A stretch of 37,168 nucleotides of DNA. Source: Actinomycetota bacterium (GTDB lineage Bacteria; Actinomycetota; Nitriliruptoria; Euzebyales; JAHELV01). How positions within the stretch are numbered: position 1 is the stretch's first letter; every line of letters begins with the position of its first letter. The stretch spans positions 1 to 37,168 of the forward strand of contig JAHWKT010000011.1 of assembly GCA_019347695.1 (NCBI GenBank). The letters run 5' to 3'. The notes beneath the pieces were generated by a model. It was not told the DNA's origin and searched no databases. It saw nothing but the letters and a program-made list of their open reading frames with translations. The position numbers and the translations under genes are program-made. This document shows, one piece after another, positions 22,856 through 31,929 of this stretch.

Positions 22856-25087
22856 CTAGCGTTCGAGCAGCTTGAGTGCGGCGTCGAGGATCTCGTCGGA
22901 CGACAACAGCACGACGTCGGCTGACGGGCCCAGCGGGACGTAGCTGTCGGCGGAGCGCACCGCGTCCATCGCGCCGTCGAAGTGACGGCCGACCAGGTGG
23001 GCGAGCACGGCGTCGGCGATCCCCCCGGACGCGCGACACTCGTCGGCGACCAGCACGCGGCCGCATGCGGCCGCGTGCTCGGTGATCGCAGCGAGCGGCA
23101 ACGGCGCCAACCACCGAAGGTCGACGATCCGGGCGCGACGACCGTGTTCGTCGGCGAGGCGGCGGGCCGCGCGCAACGCGTGACGGACGCCGTTGCCGAA
23201 CGTGACGATCACCAGATCGCGATGCTCGGCGCCGTACACACCGACCTCGCCGGGCAGCAACGCCTCCCCCGGCGGCGGATAGTCGCTCAGCCACCGGCCG
23301 TCGTCGTCCTCGTACAGATCCTTGGTGTGGTACAGCGCGATCGGTTCGAGAAAACAGACCACGCGGCCGTCGACCTCCGCCATAGCCAGTGCGCCGCGCA
23401 GCATCCGCGCAGCATCCGCCCCCCGCGACGGCACCGCGATCACCAGGCCGGGGATCTCACGCAGCGCCCCGACGGCGTTGTCGTTGTGGAAATGACCGCC
23501 GATCCCCCGTTGGTAGGCGAAGCTCGCGACGCGGACCACCATCGGCGTCCGGAACTGTCCCGCGGAGAGGAACCCGGTCGACGCCGCCTCGCCGCGCAGC
23601 TGGTCGATCGCGTTGTGCAGATACGCCAGGTACTGGATCTCCGGGATGGGCAACAGCCCGCGCAGGCCGGCACCCTGGGCCACGCCGAGCACGGTCGTCT
23701 CATCGAGCAGCGTGTCGAAGACGCGGCGTGGCCCGAACGCCTCCTGCAATCCGGCGGTCACGTGGTACACGCCGCCCTTGCGTGCGACGTCCTCGCCGAA
23801 GACCACGGCGTTGGGGCGACGCAGTAGCTCGTCGTGCAGCGTCGCGTTGATCGCCGCGGCCAGCGTGCGTCGCGACGGGGCGGTCGCCGACTCCGGCAGC
23901 TGGTCACCGAAGTGTCGGGCGCGGCGTCGGTCGTCGCCCAGCTCGCTGGCGGCGTCGGCGACGGCGTCGGCGGAGTACGGCGCGATCGGCGCCATGATGC
24001 GGTCGCGGTCGCCCAACGGCCGCCGGTCGGCGTGGCGCTCGACGGCCTGCGCGACCTCGTCGCGAACGCCGGCGACGACCTCGCGCAGCAGCGAGCCACT
24101 CGCCGCACCCGTATCGAGTAGCCGGCGCGCCGCGAGCAGCAACGGGTCGCGTGCCTCGTCCTGCTCGATCTCCCTGCGCTGGCGGTACGCCGATTCGACG
24201 TCGCTGCCGGCGTGGCCCCACAGGCGCACCGTCGGCAGGTGCAGGAACACCGGCACGCGACCCGTGCGGCAGCGCTCGATCGCGGTGGCGACCTGATCCC
24301 ACACCTGGTCGATCTCACCTGACGCACGGATGTACTCCAGGTGGGCCAGCTCACCGAACGAGCTGGCGATCCAGCCGCGGGGGGTGCGCACCGAGATCCC
24401 CAGGCCGTTGTCCTCGCACACGAACAGGATCGGCACGCCGCCGCCGAGGCGCGCGCCGTAGCGTGCGGCGTTGATGCCCGTCAGCGCGCTCGCGTGGTTG
24501 GCGGATGCGTCACCGAATGAGCAGCACACGATGCTGTCGTCGGGAAGATCGGCGCCGAGGCCGTTCCGAGCGACCAGCTCGTGGGCGAACGCGAACCCGG
24601 TCGCCTTCGGCACGTGTGATGCGATCGTGCTGGTCTGTGGCACGACCCACAGGTCGCGGCCACCCCAGACCTTGTGCCGCCCGCCCGACACCGGGTCGTC
24701 GGCCGCCGCCATCAGCGACAGCACGGTGTCGCCCACCGGGTCGGTGCCGGCGATCTGTCGGGCGCGCGCCATCATGAACGGGCCCGATCGGTAGTGCAGG
24801 AACGCGGGGTCCGTCGGTCGCAGCAGCGCGCCGACGATGGCGTTGTGCTCGTGGCCGGCGCTCGAGATGGTGTAGTAGCCCCGGTCGGCCGCACGCAGTT
24901 CGCGGGCGACGATGTCGAGTTCCCGCGAGCGCACCTGGTCGGTGAACAGCGCGATCGCCCGTTCGACGGTCAGACCGGTGCCGCTGCGCAGCTGGCTGCT
25001 GGGAGGCACAGCTGTCCCGTCGCCGTCTGACTGCGCAAGCAACCGATCGAGGTTGTCCCGGACGGCATCGACACGACCTGCTGGCAT
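22856..25087 (-). CDS. 2-oxoacid dehydrogenase E1 with alpha and beta fused
   Basis: A 743-aa thiamine-diphosphate enzyme joining the E1 alpha domain (residues about 30-370) and the E1 beta domain (about 410-743). The alpha part has the ThDP motif SFGDASANH and CEDNGLGISV about 45 residues on, and HRSGP-like HYRSGPFMMAR; the beta part has VVFGEDVARKGG, LDETTVLGVAQGAG and VVRVASF. It would decarboxylate a branched-chain or related 2-oxoacid. No E2 or E3 gene is nearby, so partners must be elsewhere. The ATG follows TAGCCT by 6 bases, consistent with a leaderless mRNA. Confidence 0.9.
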   Translation of the reverse strand: MPAGRVDAVRDNLDRLLAQSDGDGTAVPPSSQLRSGTGLTVERAIALFTDQVRSRELDIVARELRAADRGYYTISSAGHEHNAIVGALLRPTDPAFLHYRSGPFMMARARQIAGTDPVGDTVLSLMAAADDPVSGGRHKVWGGRDLWVVPQTSTIASHVPKATGFAFAHELVARNGLGADLPDDSIVCCSFGDASANHASALTGINAARYGARLGGGVPILFVCEDNGLGISVRTPRGWIASSFGELAHLEYIRASGEIDQVWDQVATAIERCRTGRVPVFLHLPTVRLWGHAGSDVESAYRQRREIEQDEARDPLLLAARRLLDTGAASGSLLREVVAGVRDEVAQAVERHADRRPLGDRDRIMAPIAPYSADAVADAASELGDDRRRARHFGDQLPESATAPSRRTLAAAINATLHDELLRRPNAVVFGEDVARKGGVYHVTAGLQEAFGPRRVFDTLLDETTVLGVAQGAGLRGLLPIPEIQYLAYLHNAIDQLRGEAASTGFLSAGQFRTPMVVRVASFAYQRGIGGHFHNDNAVGALREIPGLVIAVPSRGADAARMLRGALAMAEVDGRVVCFLEPIALYHTKDLYEDDDGRWLSDYPPPGEALLPGEVGVYGAEHRDLVIVTFGNGVRHALRAARRLADEHGRRARIVDLRWLAPLPLAAITEHAAACGRVLVADECRASGGIADAVLAHLVGRHFDGAMDAVRSADSYVPLGPSADVVLLSSDEILDAALKLLER

Positions 25088-25093
25088 CCCGTA

Positions 25094-25099
25094 AGGCTA
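25094..25099 (-). promoter_or_regulatory. -10 element, probable leaderless promoter of the E1 gene
   Basis: On the minus strand TAGCCT, then 6 bases, then the ATG at 25087. Confidence 0.45.
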
Positions 25100-25248
25100 G
25101 ACCCTCCCGGGCTGTCGTGGGCGTACCGCGACGACCGGGTCGACACGTCACGGCGCCTGACCTCCGCCGGAACCGCGGGATGGAGCACTAGCCTGTCTGG
25201 GTACGTATCGGTGACGACCACGACGGCCGCGGGGATGGCAGCCACAGC

Positions 25249-26244
25249 ATGAAAATGGACCAGTTCTTCGGGTTGCTCCTGATCCTCCTGGCGATCTACC
25301 TGGGGGTCACCGCCACCACGGGCGGTGACCTCGACGGCGGTCTGTTCTCCCAGGGTGACAACGGATCGGTCGATGGAGGCGGCGCCGGGACCGACGACGG
25401 TGGATCCAAGCAGCGGGCCGACGGCGGCAAGCGGTCCGGCGACCGACACACCCATGCACACGAGCACGACGGCGAAGTGCACACGCACAAGCACGACGTC
25501 GACGACGACGATCACGACCACGGCCATGATGGTCGCGCCAGCACGTCGGGCTCGAACGGTTCGAACGGCTCGAACGACTCGGAGGCGGTGATCATCCGCA
25601 GCGACTTCTGCGCCGCGGCGCCCCAGCGCTCGGCGTACTCGGATCTCGGCAGGGCCAACGACGCGGCGATCCGCTGCGTGGATGCGGCTGGGATCATGAC
25701 CGGCACGTCTGCCACGCAGTTCGACCCGGCTGCGGCGGTCACCCGCGGGCAGGCCGCCGACGCGGTGGCGGCGATGATCGACAAGGCCAACGAGCTGGAG
25801 GCGAAGGATGTGGAGCTGCGCGATCTGCCGCCCGCCGACGACGCGCGCTTCGAGGATGTCACGGCGGATACGCCGCATGAGCTGGCGATCGCTCGACTGA
25901 ATGAGACCCCGGTCCTGCAGGGCTATGTCGATGCCCGCTACGAGCCGCGCGGCAAGGTGACCCGGGCGCAGATGGCGTCGATGCTCGACCGTGCCTACCA
26001 GTACATGAACTCCGCGGCCCTGCCGATCGGTCGGGACCGCTTCCGCGACGACGAGCAGTCGGTCCACGAGGAGTCCATCAACTCGGTCGCCGGCGCGGAC
26101 ATCATGCACGGCGTCGGCAACCGCCGGTTCGCGCCGCGCCGATCGGTGCGCCGCGGCGAACTGGCGTCCTACCTCACGCGGATGATGATCCGCATGGAGG
26201 ACAAGGACCGGATCCTTCCGCTGTCGGACACGCCGACGAAGTAG
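25249..26244 (+). CDS. Anchored, His/Asp-rich SLH-domain protein
   Basis: A 331-aa exported protein. A hydrophobic N-terminal helix (residues about 5-22) is a signal anchor. Residues about 67-97 are rich in His and Asp (HTHAHEHDGEVHTHKH and DDDDHDHGHDG), likely to bind metal such as Zn or Ni. An SNGSNGSN linker leads to three S-layer homology-like repeats (about 120-320; D-A-A-I-R-C-V-D-A-A-G-I, then F-D-P-A-A-A-V-T-R-G-Q-A, and similar). SLH repeats bind the cell wall. It may be a surface metal buffer; the role is not known. Confidence 0.82.
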   Translation: MKMDQFFGLLLILLAIYLGVTATTGGDLDGGLFSQGDNGSVDGGGAGTDDGGSKQRADGGKRSGDRHTHAHEHDGEVHTHKHDVDDDDHDHGHDGRASTSGSNGSNGSNDSEAVIIRSDFCAAAPQRSAYSDLGRANDAAIRCVDAAGIMTGTSATQFDPAAAVTRGQAADAVAAMIDKANELEAKDVELRDLPPADDARFEDVTADTPHELAIARLNETPVLQGYVDARYEPRGKVTRAQMASMLDRAYQYMNSAALPIGRDRFRDDEQSVHEESINSVAGADIMHGVGNRRFAPRRSVRRGELASYLTRMMIRMEDKDRILPLSDTPTK

Positions 26245-26277
26245 GAGCGCACACCGACAGGGCTGCTCGACTCGTGG

Positions 26278-27696
26278 TCACGCGCGGTGCGGTGACGCGT
26301 GCATGAACTCCCGCTCGGCGCGCCCGAGCGCGGTCGCCGGTGCCGCGTCCTCGCTGAGCTCGTAGAGGATGTCGCCCCAGCACGCGGTCGGCTGCATACG
26401 GGCGAGCAGCGACGTCAGGCCGAACTGGATCCGGTTCAGCATCAGGTAGGAGGCCGGCATCTGCAGCCGCCGCAGGGTCTCGACGTAACCCTCGTCGGGA
26501 TCCATGCTCGCCGCGGTGACCTCGCGGGCGTACGCCGCGGTGTAGGTGAACGGCACGTCCGAGCCCATCGGCCGGTGCATCAGCTGGAACCACTGGCGGA
26601 CCACAGCGAAGTCGCCGTCGAAGTGCTCGTCGAGCAGCCCGGCCTCGCGCATCGCCGCCCGCAGCCCCCGGTCGTCGTCGTTGCGCACCGCCGAGTGGAC
26701 GGCGTGCAGGCGCGCGCGATCGGCCGTCGAGAACGTCTTGCAGCTGCCGAAGTCGATGAACACCACGCTGCCGTCGCCGGGGAACAGGTAGTTGCCGGGG
26801 TGGGGGTCGGCGTTGAAGATGCGGAACCGGTAGAGGGATCCGAACACGAACCGGAAGATGATCTCGCCGTAGCGGTCGCGGGTCGCCTGGTCGGCGGTGA
26901 CCGCCACCTCGCCGAAGGACGCCTCGTCGACCAGGTCGGTGACCAGCACCCGTGGGCGGCACCAGTCCCGGTGCACCTGTGGGATCCGCACGAATGGATG
27001 ACCGGCGTACCGCTCGGCGAACGCCTGGTGGTAGCGGGCCTCGGTCTCGTAGTCGAGCTCCTCGTCGAGCCGCGCGCGCACCTCGTCGAGCAGTGGTCCT
27101 GGGGCCAGCCGCGGGTTGAGCACCCGCAGCAGCGGGATCAGGAACTCGAGGTTGGCGAGGTCGGCCAGCGTCGCCTCGGCGACACCCGGATGCTGCACCT
27201 TCACGGCGACACGGCTGCCGTCGTGCAGCCGCGCACGGTGGACCTGACCGATCGACGCCACCGCGAACGGCGCGGACTCCCACTCGGCGAACACCTGGTC
27301 GGCCGGAGCGCCGTAGTCGGCGTGCAGCACCTCGGCGATGGTGTCGGGGTCCGACTCGATGGCGGAGTCCTGGAGCTTCGCGAGCACCCGGTGGTAACGG
27401 TGCGCGGTCTCTTCGTCCATCGGCAGGTCGAGGTAGCTGAGCAGCTGGCCCGCCTTCATGGCCGCGCCCTTCATCGAGCCGAGCGTCTCGAGCACCACCT
27501 GGGCGATCTCGTCGTGCCAGCTGTCGGCAGCATCACCGTCGCCGCGTCGCTGGGCGCGACGCGCGGCGATCAGGCTTTTACCGGCTGCCGCCGACAGCCG
27601 CGCGAGCTGACCGCCCCGCGACAGGCGTGTCCGTGCGGCGGCGGAGGGTTCCGAAGGCACGGATCCAGCATGCGACGTGTCTCGACGGGTCGCCAC
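26278..27696 (-). CDS. ABC1/UbiB-family atypical kinase
   Basis: A 472-aa protein of the ABC1/UbiB (AarF) family, atypical kinases or ATPases linked to isoprenoid quinone metabolism and lipid handling. GAAMKAGQLLSYLD is the K-x-G-Q motif specific to the family, AVKVQHPG holds the ATP-binding Lys, FNADPHPGNYLF the catalytic loop, and FIDFGSC the metal-binding Asp. The GTG start at 27696 has no good Shine-Dalgarno, but the gene lies only 12 bases after terC on the same strand, so it is probably co-transcribed. Confidence 0.9.
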   Translation of the reverse strand: MATRRDTSHAGSVPSEPSAAARTRLSRGGQLARLSAAAGKSLIAARRAQRRGDGDAADSWHDEIAQVVLETLGSMKGAAMKAGQLLSYLDLPMDEETAHRYHRVLAKLQDSAIESDPDTIAEVLHADYGAPADQVFAEWESAPFAVASIGQVHRARLHDGSRVAVKVQHPGVAEATLADLANLEFLIPLLRVLNPRLAPGPLLDEVRARLDEELDYETEARYHQAFAERYAGHPFVRIPQVHRDWCRPRVLVTDLVDEASFGEVAVTADQATRDRYGEIIFRFVFGSLYRFRIFNADPHPGNYLFPGDGSVVFIDFGSCKTFSTADRARLHAVHSAVRNDDDRGLRAAMREAGLLDEHFDGDFAVVRQWFQLMHRPMGSDVPFTYTAAYAREVTAASMDPDEGYVETLRRLQMPASYLMLNRIQFGLTSLLARMQPTACWGDILYELSEDAAPATALGRAEREFMHASPHRA

Positions 27697-27708
27697 GCGA
27701 GGACGAGC

Positions 27709-28761
27709 TCAGTCGCTGTGCTCGGACTCCGTGGTCGCGTCGGCGGTCTCGGTGTCCTCGGACGAGCCCGACATGCTCTCGGGCTGGTGGCGCCACGATA
27801 GCCAGAACGTCAGCGCCAGCACGACCGCGATGACCGCGAGCGACGTCCACGTCGGGATGTGGAAGCTCTCGCCGCCGATGCCCTCGGCGATGAACTTCAG
27901 CCCGACGAAGCCGAGGATGATCCCCAGGCCCTTGTCCAGGTAGATGAACCGGTCCTGGATGCCGGCGAGCAGGAAGTACAGCGCCCGCAGCCCCAGGATC
28001 GCGAACGCGTTGGAGCTGAACACGATGAACTGGTTCTTGGTGATCGCCAGGATCGCCGGGATCGAGTCGACCGCGAACAGGATGTCGGTGAACTCGATCG
28101 ACACCAGCACCGTCAGCAGCGGTGTGACCATGCGACGGCCGTTCTCACGGACGAAGAAGTGGTCCTCGCGGTAGCCCTCGGTCTGCGGCAGCACCTGGCG
28201 GATGCGTACGAGCACGGGGTTGTGTTCCGGGTCGACCTCGACGCCCTCGCTGGTGAACAGCTTGTAGGCGGTGTAGAGCAGGAAGGCTCCGAACACGTAG
28301 ACGATCCAGCTGAGCGACTCGAGCAGTGCTACGCCGGCGAAGATGAAGGCCAGCCGGAAGACGACCGCGCCGAAGATCCCCCAGAACAGCACCCCGTGCT
28401 GGTACTTGTTCGGCACGGCGAAGAACGTGAACAGCACCGACCAGACGAACACATTGTCGACCGACAGGCTCTTCTCGATCAGGTACCCGGTGATGTACTC
28501 CTGTGCGGCGCTGCCACCCATCCAGAACCAGACGACCCCGGTGAACGCCACGCCGAGCGCGATCCACACGGCGCTGTAGATGGCTGCCTCGCGGGTCGAG
28601 ACCTCGTGGGCTTCGCGCATCACGACCTTGAGGTCGATCAGCAGCAGCACGGCGATCAGGGCGAAGAACGCGGCCCACACCAACGGCGTCACGGCCGCGG
28701 TCTGCCCACCGCCGCCCCCGCCTTCGGACGCGGCCAGCAGCGCGCCTGCCGACGTCAGCAT
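27709..28761 (-). CDS. TerC-family membrane protein
   Basis: A 350-aa protein with eight or nine membrane segments. YLIEKSLSVDNVFVW and VSIEFTDILFAVDSIPAI are the two acidic signature segments of TerC, whose members export manganese or handle metal for secreted proteins; some confer tellurite resistance. The loop at about residues 175-215 is hydrophilic. AAAGGA lies 7 bases before the ATG. The last 25 residues are Ser/Glu rich. The upstream leader contains a strong hairpin. Confidence 0.92.
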   Translation of the reverse strand: MLTSAGALLAASEGGGGGGQTAAVTPLVWAAFFALIAVLLLIDLKVVMREAHEVSTREAAIYSAVWIALGVAFTGVVWFWMGGSAAQEYITGYLIEKSLSVDNVFVWSVLFTFFAVPNKYQHGVLFWGIFGAVVFRLAFIFAGVALLESLSWIVYVFGAFLLYTAYKLFTSEGVEVDPEHNPVLVRIRQVLPQTEGYREDHFFVRENGRRMVTPLLTVLVSIEFTDILFAVDSIPAILAITKNQFIVFSSNAFAILGLRALYFLLAGIQDRFIYLDKGLGIILGFVGLKFIAEGIGGESFHIPTWTSLAVIAVVLALTFWLSWRHQPESMSGSSEDTETADATTESEHSD

Positions 28762-28821
28762 GCGGAGTTCCTTTCATGGTCGGTGGTGGGTGCTCGCGAC
28801 CGCGATGCCCCTGCCGCACAC

Positions 28822-28845
28822 TGTGCCCGCAAGGTGGCGGGCACA
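28822..28845 (-). promoter_or_regulatory. Hairpin in the terC leader
   Basis: Perfect 9-bp stem TGTGCCCGC - 6 bases - GCGGGCACA, about 60 bases upstream of the terC start. TerC leaders often carry a manganese riboswitch (yybP-ykoY), but the conserved loops of that motif are not recognisable here. Confidence 0.5.
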
Positions 28846-28913
28846 TACCGCAGCGTTGCGCGCCCAGGGTACTGGGCCGTGGGACCGCGAGCGGCACACG
28901 CCCGTCGTGATGC

Positions 28914-28919
28914 CATGAT
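28914..28919 (+). promoter_or_regulatory. Possible -10 of a leaderless promoter
   Basis: CATGAT followed by 6 bases and the ATG at 28926; a weaker match than the other members of this group. Confidence 0.3.
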
Positions 28920-28925
28920 GGCGGC

Positions 28926-30167
28926 ATGCTCGTACGTCTCGCCACCCATCCCGGCGGATTGCTCGTGGTCGCGCTGCTCGTCGCCGCGTGCGCGTCGGCC
29001 GCGGCACCTGACGCGTCGCCGTCCGGACCGCCACCACCTGCACCGTCGTCGCCGGCGCCATCGGCGCAGGCGCCTGCACCCGCTACCGCGTCGACCGAAC
29101 CCGCCCCGTCCGGCGCCGCCGATCTCGGTGCGGTGCGTCTGGCCCTCGAACCGGTCGTCGAGCTGGCGGCTCCGACCGCGTTGGCGGTACGGCCCGACGA
29201 CGACGCGCTCTACATCGCCGAACGCGGGGGGCGTGTCGTCAGGATCGACGAGGGCGGTGCGGACCCTGCGACGGTCCTCGACATCTCGGACCAGACCACC
29301 CAGGACGGCGAACGCGGGCTGCTCGGGCTGGACTTCTCCCCCGACGGGGGTCGGCTGTACGTGTCGTTCACGAATCAGTCGGGTGACTCCCAGCTCGACG
29401 AGTACCAGCTGCGCGGTGATGTCGCCGATCCCACGACCCGCCGCACCTTGCTGCTGGTCTCCCAGCCGTACCCGAATCACAACGGCGGCCACGTCGTCAC
29501 CGGACCCGATGGCCTGTTGTACTACGGGCTCGGCGACGGCGGCGCCGCCAACGACCCGCTCGGCAGCGGCCAGGATCCCTCGACGCTGCTGGGCAGCCTG
29601 CTGCGGATCGACCCGACGCCATCGGGGGACGCGCCCTACTCGATCCCCAACGACAACCCGTTCGTCGACGACCCCGGCGGCCGCGGCGAGGTGTGGATCT
29701 ACGGCTTGCGCAACCCCTGGCGGTTCTCGTTCGACCGCGAGACCGACGACCTGTGGATCGCCGACGTGGGCCAGCGCGAGATCGAGGAGATCAACCGCCT
29801 GCCGTTCGCCGCCGCCGCCGGCGCCAACCTCGGCTGGAACGTCTTCGAGGGCACCCAACGGTTCTCCGATGGCACAGCGCCAGACGCCGTCATGCCGGTC
29901 TTCGAGTATCCCCACGACGGGCGGTGCTCGGTCACCGGGGGCCACGTGTACCGCGGGCATCAGATCCCGGCCCTACGTGGCGCCTACCTGTACGGGGACT
30001 TCTGCGACGGAGTCGTGCGCGCGTTGGTGCACGCCGACGGATCGGTGACCGACGAGCGGGAGTTCCCGGCGCGGGTGCCGTCGCTCGTGTCGTTCGGTGA
30101 GGGTCCGGACGGCGAGCTGTACGCGCTGTCGCTGGAGGGCACGGTCTTCCGGATCACCGGCGGCTGA
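28926..30167 (+). CDS. PQQ-dependent sugar dehydrogenase-like lipoprotein
   Basis: A 413-aa exported lipoprotein of the soluble glucose/sorbosone dehydrogenase (GSDH) beta-propeller family. Signal peptide and lipobox end at C22 (LVAAC), then a Pro/Ala/Ser-rich linker to about residue 65. The propeller shows LYIAERGGRVVRID, GERGLLGLDFSPD, YPNHNGGHVVTGPDGLLYYG (the His of NHNGGH is the family's catalytic base), GLRNPWRFSFD and ADVGQREIEEIN. It would oxidise a sugar or aldose outside the cell; PQQ supply is not visible here. Confidence 0.9.
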   Translation: MLVRLATHPGGLLVVALLVAACASAAAPDASPSGPPPPAPSSPAPSAQAPAPATASTEPAPSGAADLGAVRLALEPVVELAAPTALAVRPDDDALYIAERGGRVVRIDEGGADPATVLDISDQTTQDGERGLLGLDFSPDGGRLYVSFTNQSGDSQLDEYQLRGDVADPTTRRTLLLVSQPYPNHNGGHVVTGPDGLLYYGLGDGGAANDPLGSGQDPSTLLGSLLRIDPTPSGDAPYSIPNDNPFVDDPGGRGEVWIYGLRNPWRFSFDRETDDLWIADVGQREIEEINRLPFAAAAGANLGWNVFEGTQRFSDGTAPDAVMPVFEYPHDGRCSVTGGHVYRGHQIPALRGAYLYGDFCDGVVRALVHADGSVTDEREFPARVPSLVSFGEGPDGELYALSLEGTVFRITGG

Positions 30168-30271
30168 CCGCCACGGCCGGCCGGTCACGCCGCACGTCGT
30201 GTAGGGCGCGGCCCGAAGGGCAGGATGCGGTCACGCTTGCGCGGTGCCCGCACACCTGTGAGGAGAACGTC

Positions 30272-31321
30272 ATGGCGGTCCTGGCTCAGCTCGGCGACGC
30301 GTCCGCGAACCCGTTCGAGGCCGTCGCCCGGTTCCTGCCGAGGCTCGCGGCGTTCATCGTCATCCTCGTCGTGGGCTACCTGCTGGCGAAAGCACTGCAG
30401 CGCGTGGTGCGTGGGGTGCTGCGCCGGGTGGGCTTCGACCGGGCACTGGACCGCAGTGGGATCCGCGCGGCGCTCGCCCGCGAGGATCACGACGCGAACG
30501 AGCTGCTGTCGCGATTGATCTTCTACGGTCTGATGCTGCTCGTGCTGCAGCTCGCGTTCGGGGTGTTCGGTCCCAACCCGATCAGCGATCTGCTGTTCCG
30601 CCTGATCGCGTTCCTGCCGCGAGTCGTGGTCGCGGTCGCCATCATCGTGGTGGCCGCGGTGATCGCGAGGGCGACCCGTGACGTCATCGCGACCCTCATC
30701 GGTGGGTTGTCGTACGGCCACCTGCTGGCCACGGCCGCCTACGTGCTGATCGTCGGCATCGGCGTGTTCGCCGCACTGGACCAGCTGCAGATCGCCCAGA
30801 CGATCGTGACCGGTGTGTTCTACGCGCTGCTCGCGATCATCGTCGGCGTCACCGTCGTGGCGGTCGGCGGCGGTGGCATCGCGCCGATGCGGGAGCGCTG
30901 GGAGCGTGGTCTGGCGCGCGTCGACGACGAGACGGTTCGTATCCGCGACGAGGCGCGACGCCAACGGGAGGCGCAGGAGGAAGCACGCCGCCAACGCCGG
31001 GCCGAGGAGGAGGCCCGCCTGCTGCGCGAAGCCGCCGAAGAAGCCCGCCGCCGGGAAGCCGAGGAAGCGGCCGCCAAGCAGGAACCCGAGAACGTGGGTC
31101 TGCCGCCGCTGCCGGCTCCACCTGACGAGGAGGCGACGACTGACGGTGGAGAGCCCACCGTGCAGATCGGCGTGGAGGACACCACCCAGATCACGCGGCC
31201 GATGGACGAGGAGGACACCACCACACAGATGGCACGGCCGACCGACGAGCAGGACACGACCACACGGATCGCACGGACGGGTGATGACGACGACGCCCGA
31301 CCCCCGCCGGAGCCGAGCTGA
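30272..31321 (+). CDS. TM-helix (MscS-associated) protein with coiled-coil and repeat tail
   Basis: A 349-aa membrane protein. Residues about 20-205 hold five hydrophobic segments in the pattern of the conserved TM-helix domain found near MscS channels (ILVVGYLLAKALQRVVRGVL, then DRALDRSGI). There is no MscS beta domain. Residues about 208-268 are a strongly charged Arg/Glu/Ala coiled coil, and the tail carries three repeats based on D-T-T-T-Q-M-A-R-P-T-D-E (coded at about 31175-31285). GGAG precedes the ATG. It may be a scaffold or a regulator of a channel; unknown. Confidence 0.8.
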   Translation: MAVLAQLGDASANPFEAVARFLPRLAAFIVILVVGYLLAKALQRVVRGVLRRVGFDRALDRSGIRAALAREDHDANELLSRLIFYGLMLLVLQLAFGVFGPNPISDLLFRLIAFLPRVVVAVAIIVVAAVIARATRDVIATLIGGLSYGHLLATAAYVLIVGIGVFAALDQLQIAQTIVTGVFYALLAIIVGVTVVAVGGGGIAPMRERWERGLARVDDETVRIRDEARRQREAQEEARRQRRAEEEARLLREAAEEARRREAEEAAAKQEPENVGLPPLPAPPDEEATTDGGEPTVQIGVEDTTQITRPMDEEDTTTQMARPTDEQDTTTRIARTGDDDDARPPPEPS

Positions 31322-31379
31322 CCGTGCACACTGGTCGCGCCGACGTCAGCCGTGGCCGGCGAACCGCCAGAAGGGCGCG

Positions 31380-31715
31380 TCAGCCTTTGCCGCGTCGACC
31401 GGTGAGCAGCCGGTCGACCCACCACAGCAGCGCGGCGACGAGCAGCACGTTGATCACACCGGTCTTGGTGGCGCTGGCGGCGTCGGCGCCGACCTCGCGC
31501 GCCCGCGTCGCTTTGGTACCCGCCCACTGACCGGCGTGCTCGACGGTGTCTGACGACGCCTGGCGGGCACGTTCGGCGTACACAGGGATCTCCTGCGCCG
31601 CCGGCTGCAGTGCGAGCCACCGGCCAGCTGCAGACGCCAGGTCTCCGAGCGAGGCCACCAGATCACTGCTCGCCGTCGTCACCTTCGGCGTCGATCCCCG
31701 TAGTCGTAGTGGCAT
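31380..31715 (-). CDS. Small protein with one C-terminal membrane helix
   Basis: A 111-aa protein with an amphipathic, Ala-rich helical body and a single hydrophobic segment near residues 86-102 followed by a basic end (RLLTGRRGKG), so probably tail-anchored with the body in the cytoplasm. AAGGAGA lies 7 bases before the ATG. No family recognised. It converges with the coiled-coil protein and shares a leader of about 214 bases with the next gene; that leader has the palindrome GCGAAGCTTCGC at 31770-31781. Confidence 0.75.
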   Translation of the reverse strand: MPLRLRGSTPKVTTASSDLVASLGDLASAAGRWLALQPAAQEIPVYAERARQASSDTVEHAGQWAGTKATRAREVGADAASATKTGVINVLLVAALLWWVDRLLTGRRGKG

Positions 31716-31929
31716 GTGCGCTTCTCCTTGTCCATGTCGCACGGTGGAACTGTTCCCAGCTGTGTGCCGGCGAAGCTTCGCGGGGTGGCGCAGCGTGCAT
31801 AAGCTTGATCGCGGGAGGTCCCATCCGCCGCATCGCAGGAGACGCCTCCAGCATGACGATGCTGATGATCGCGTACGGCACGCACCGTTCCGCGACCGTA
31901 CCGCTCCCGCGGGACAAGAGTCGCGGACG

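Noticed and set aside
28762-28925. yybP-ykoY manganese riboswitch before terC
   Set aside because: The conserved paired-loop motifs were not found; only a simple hairpin is present.
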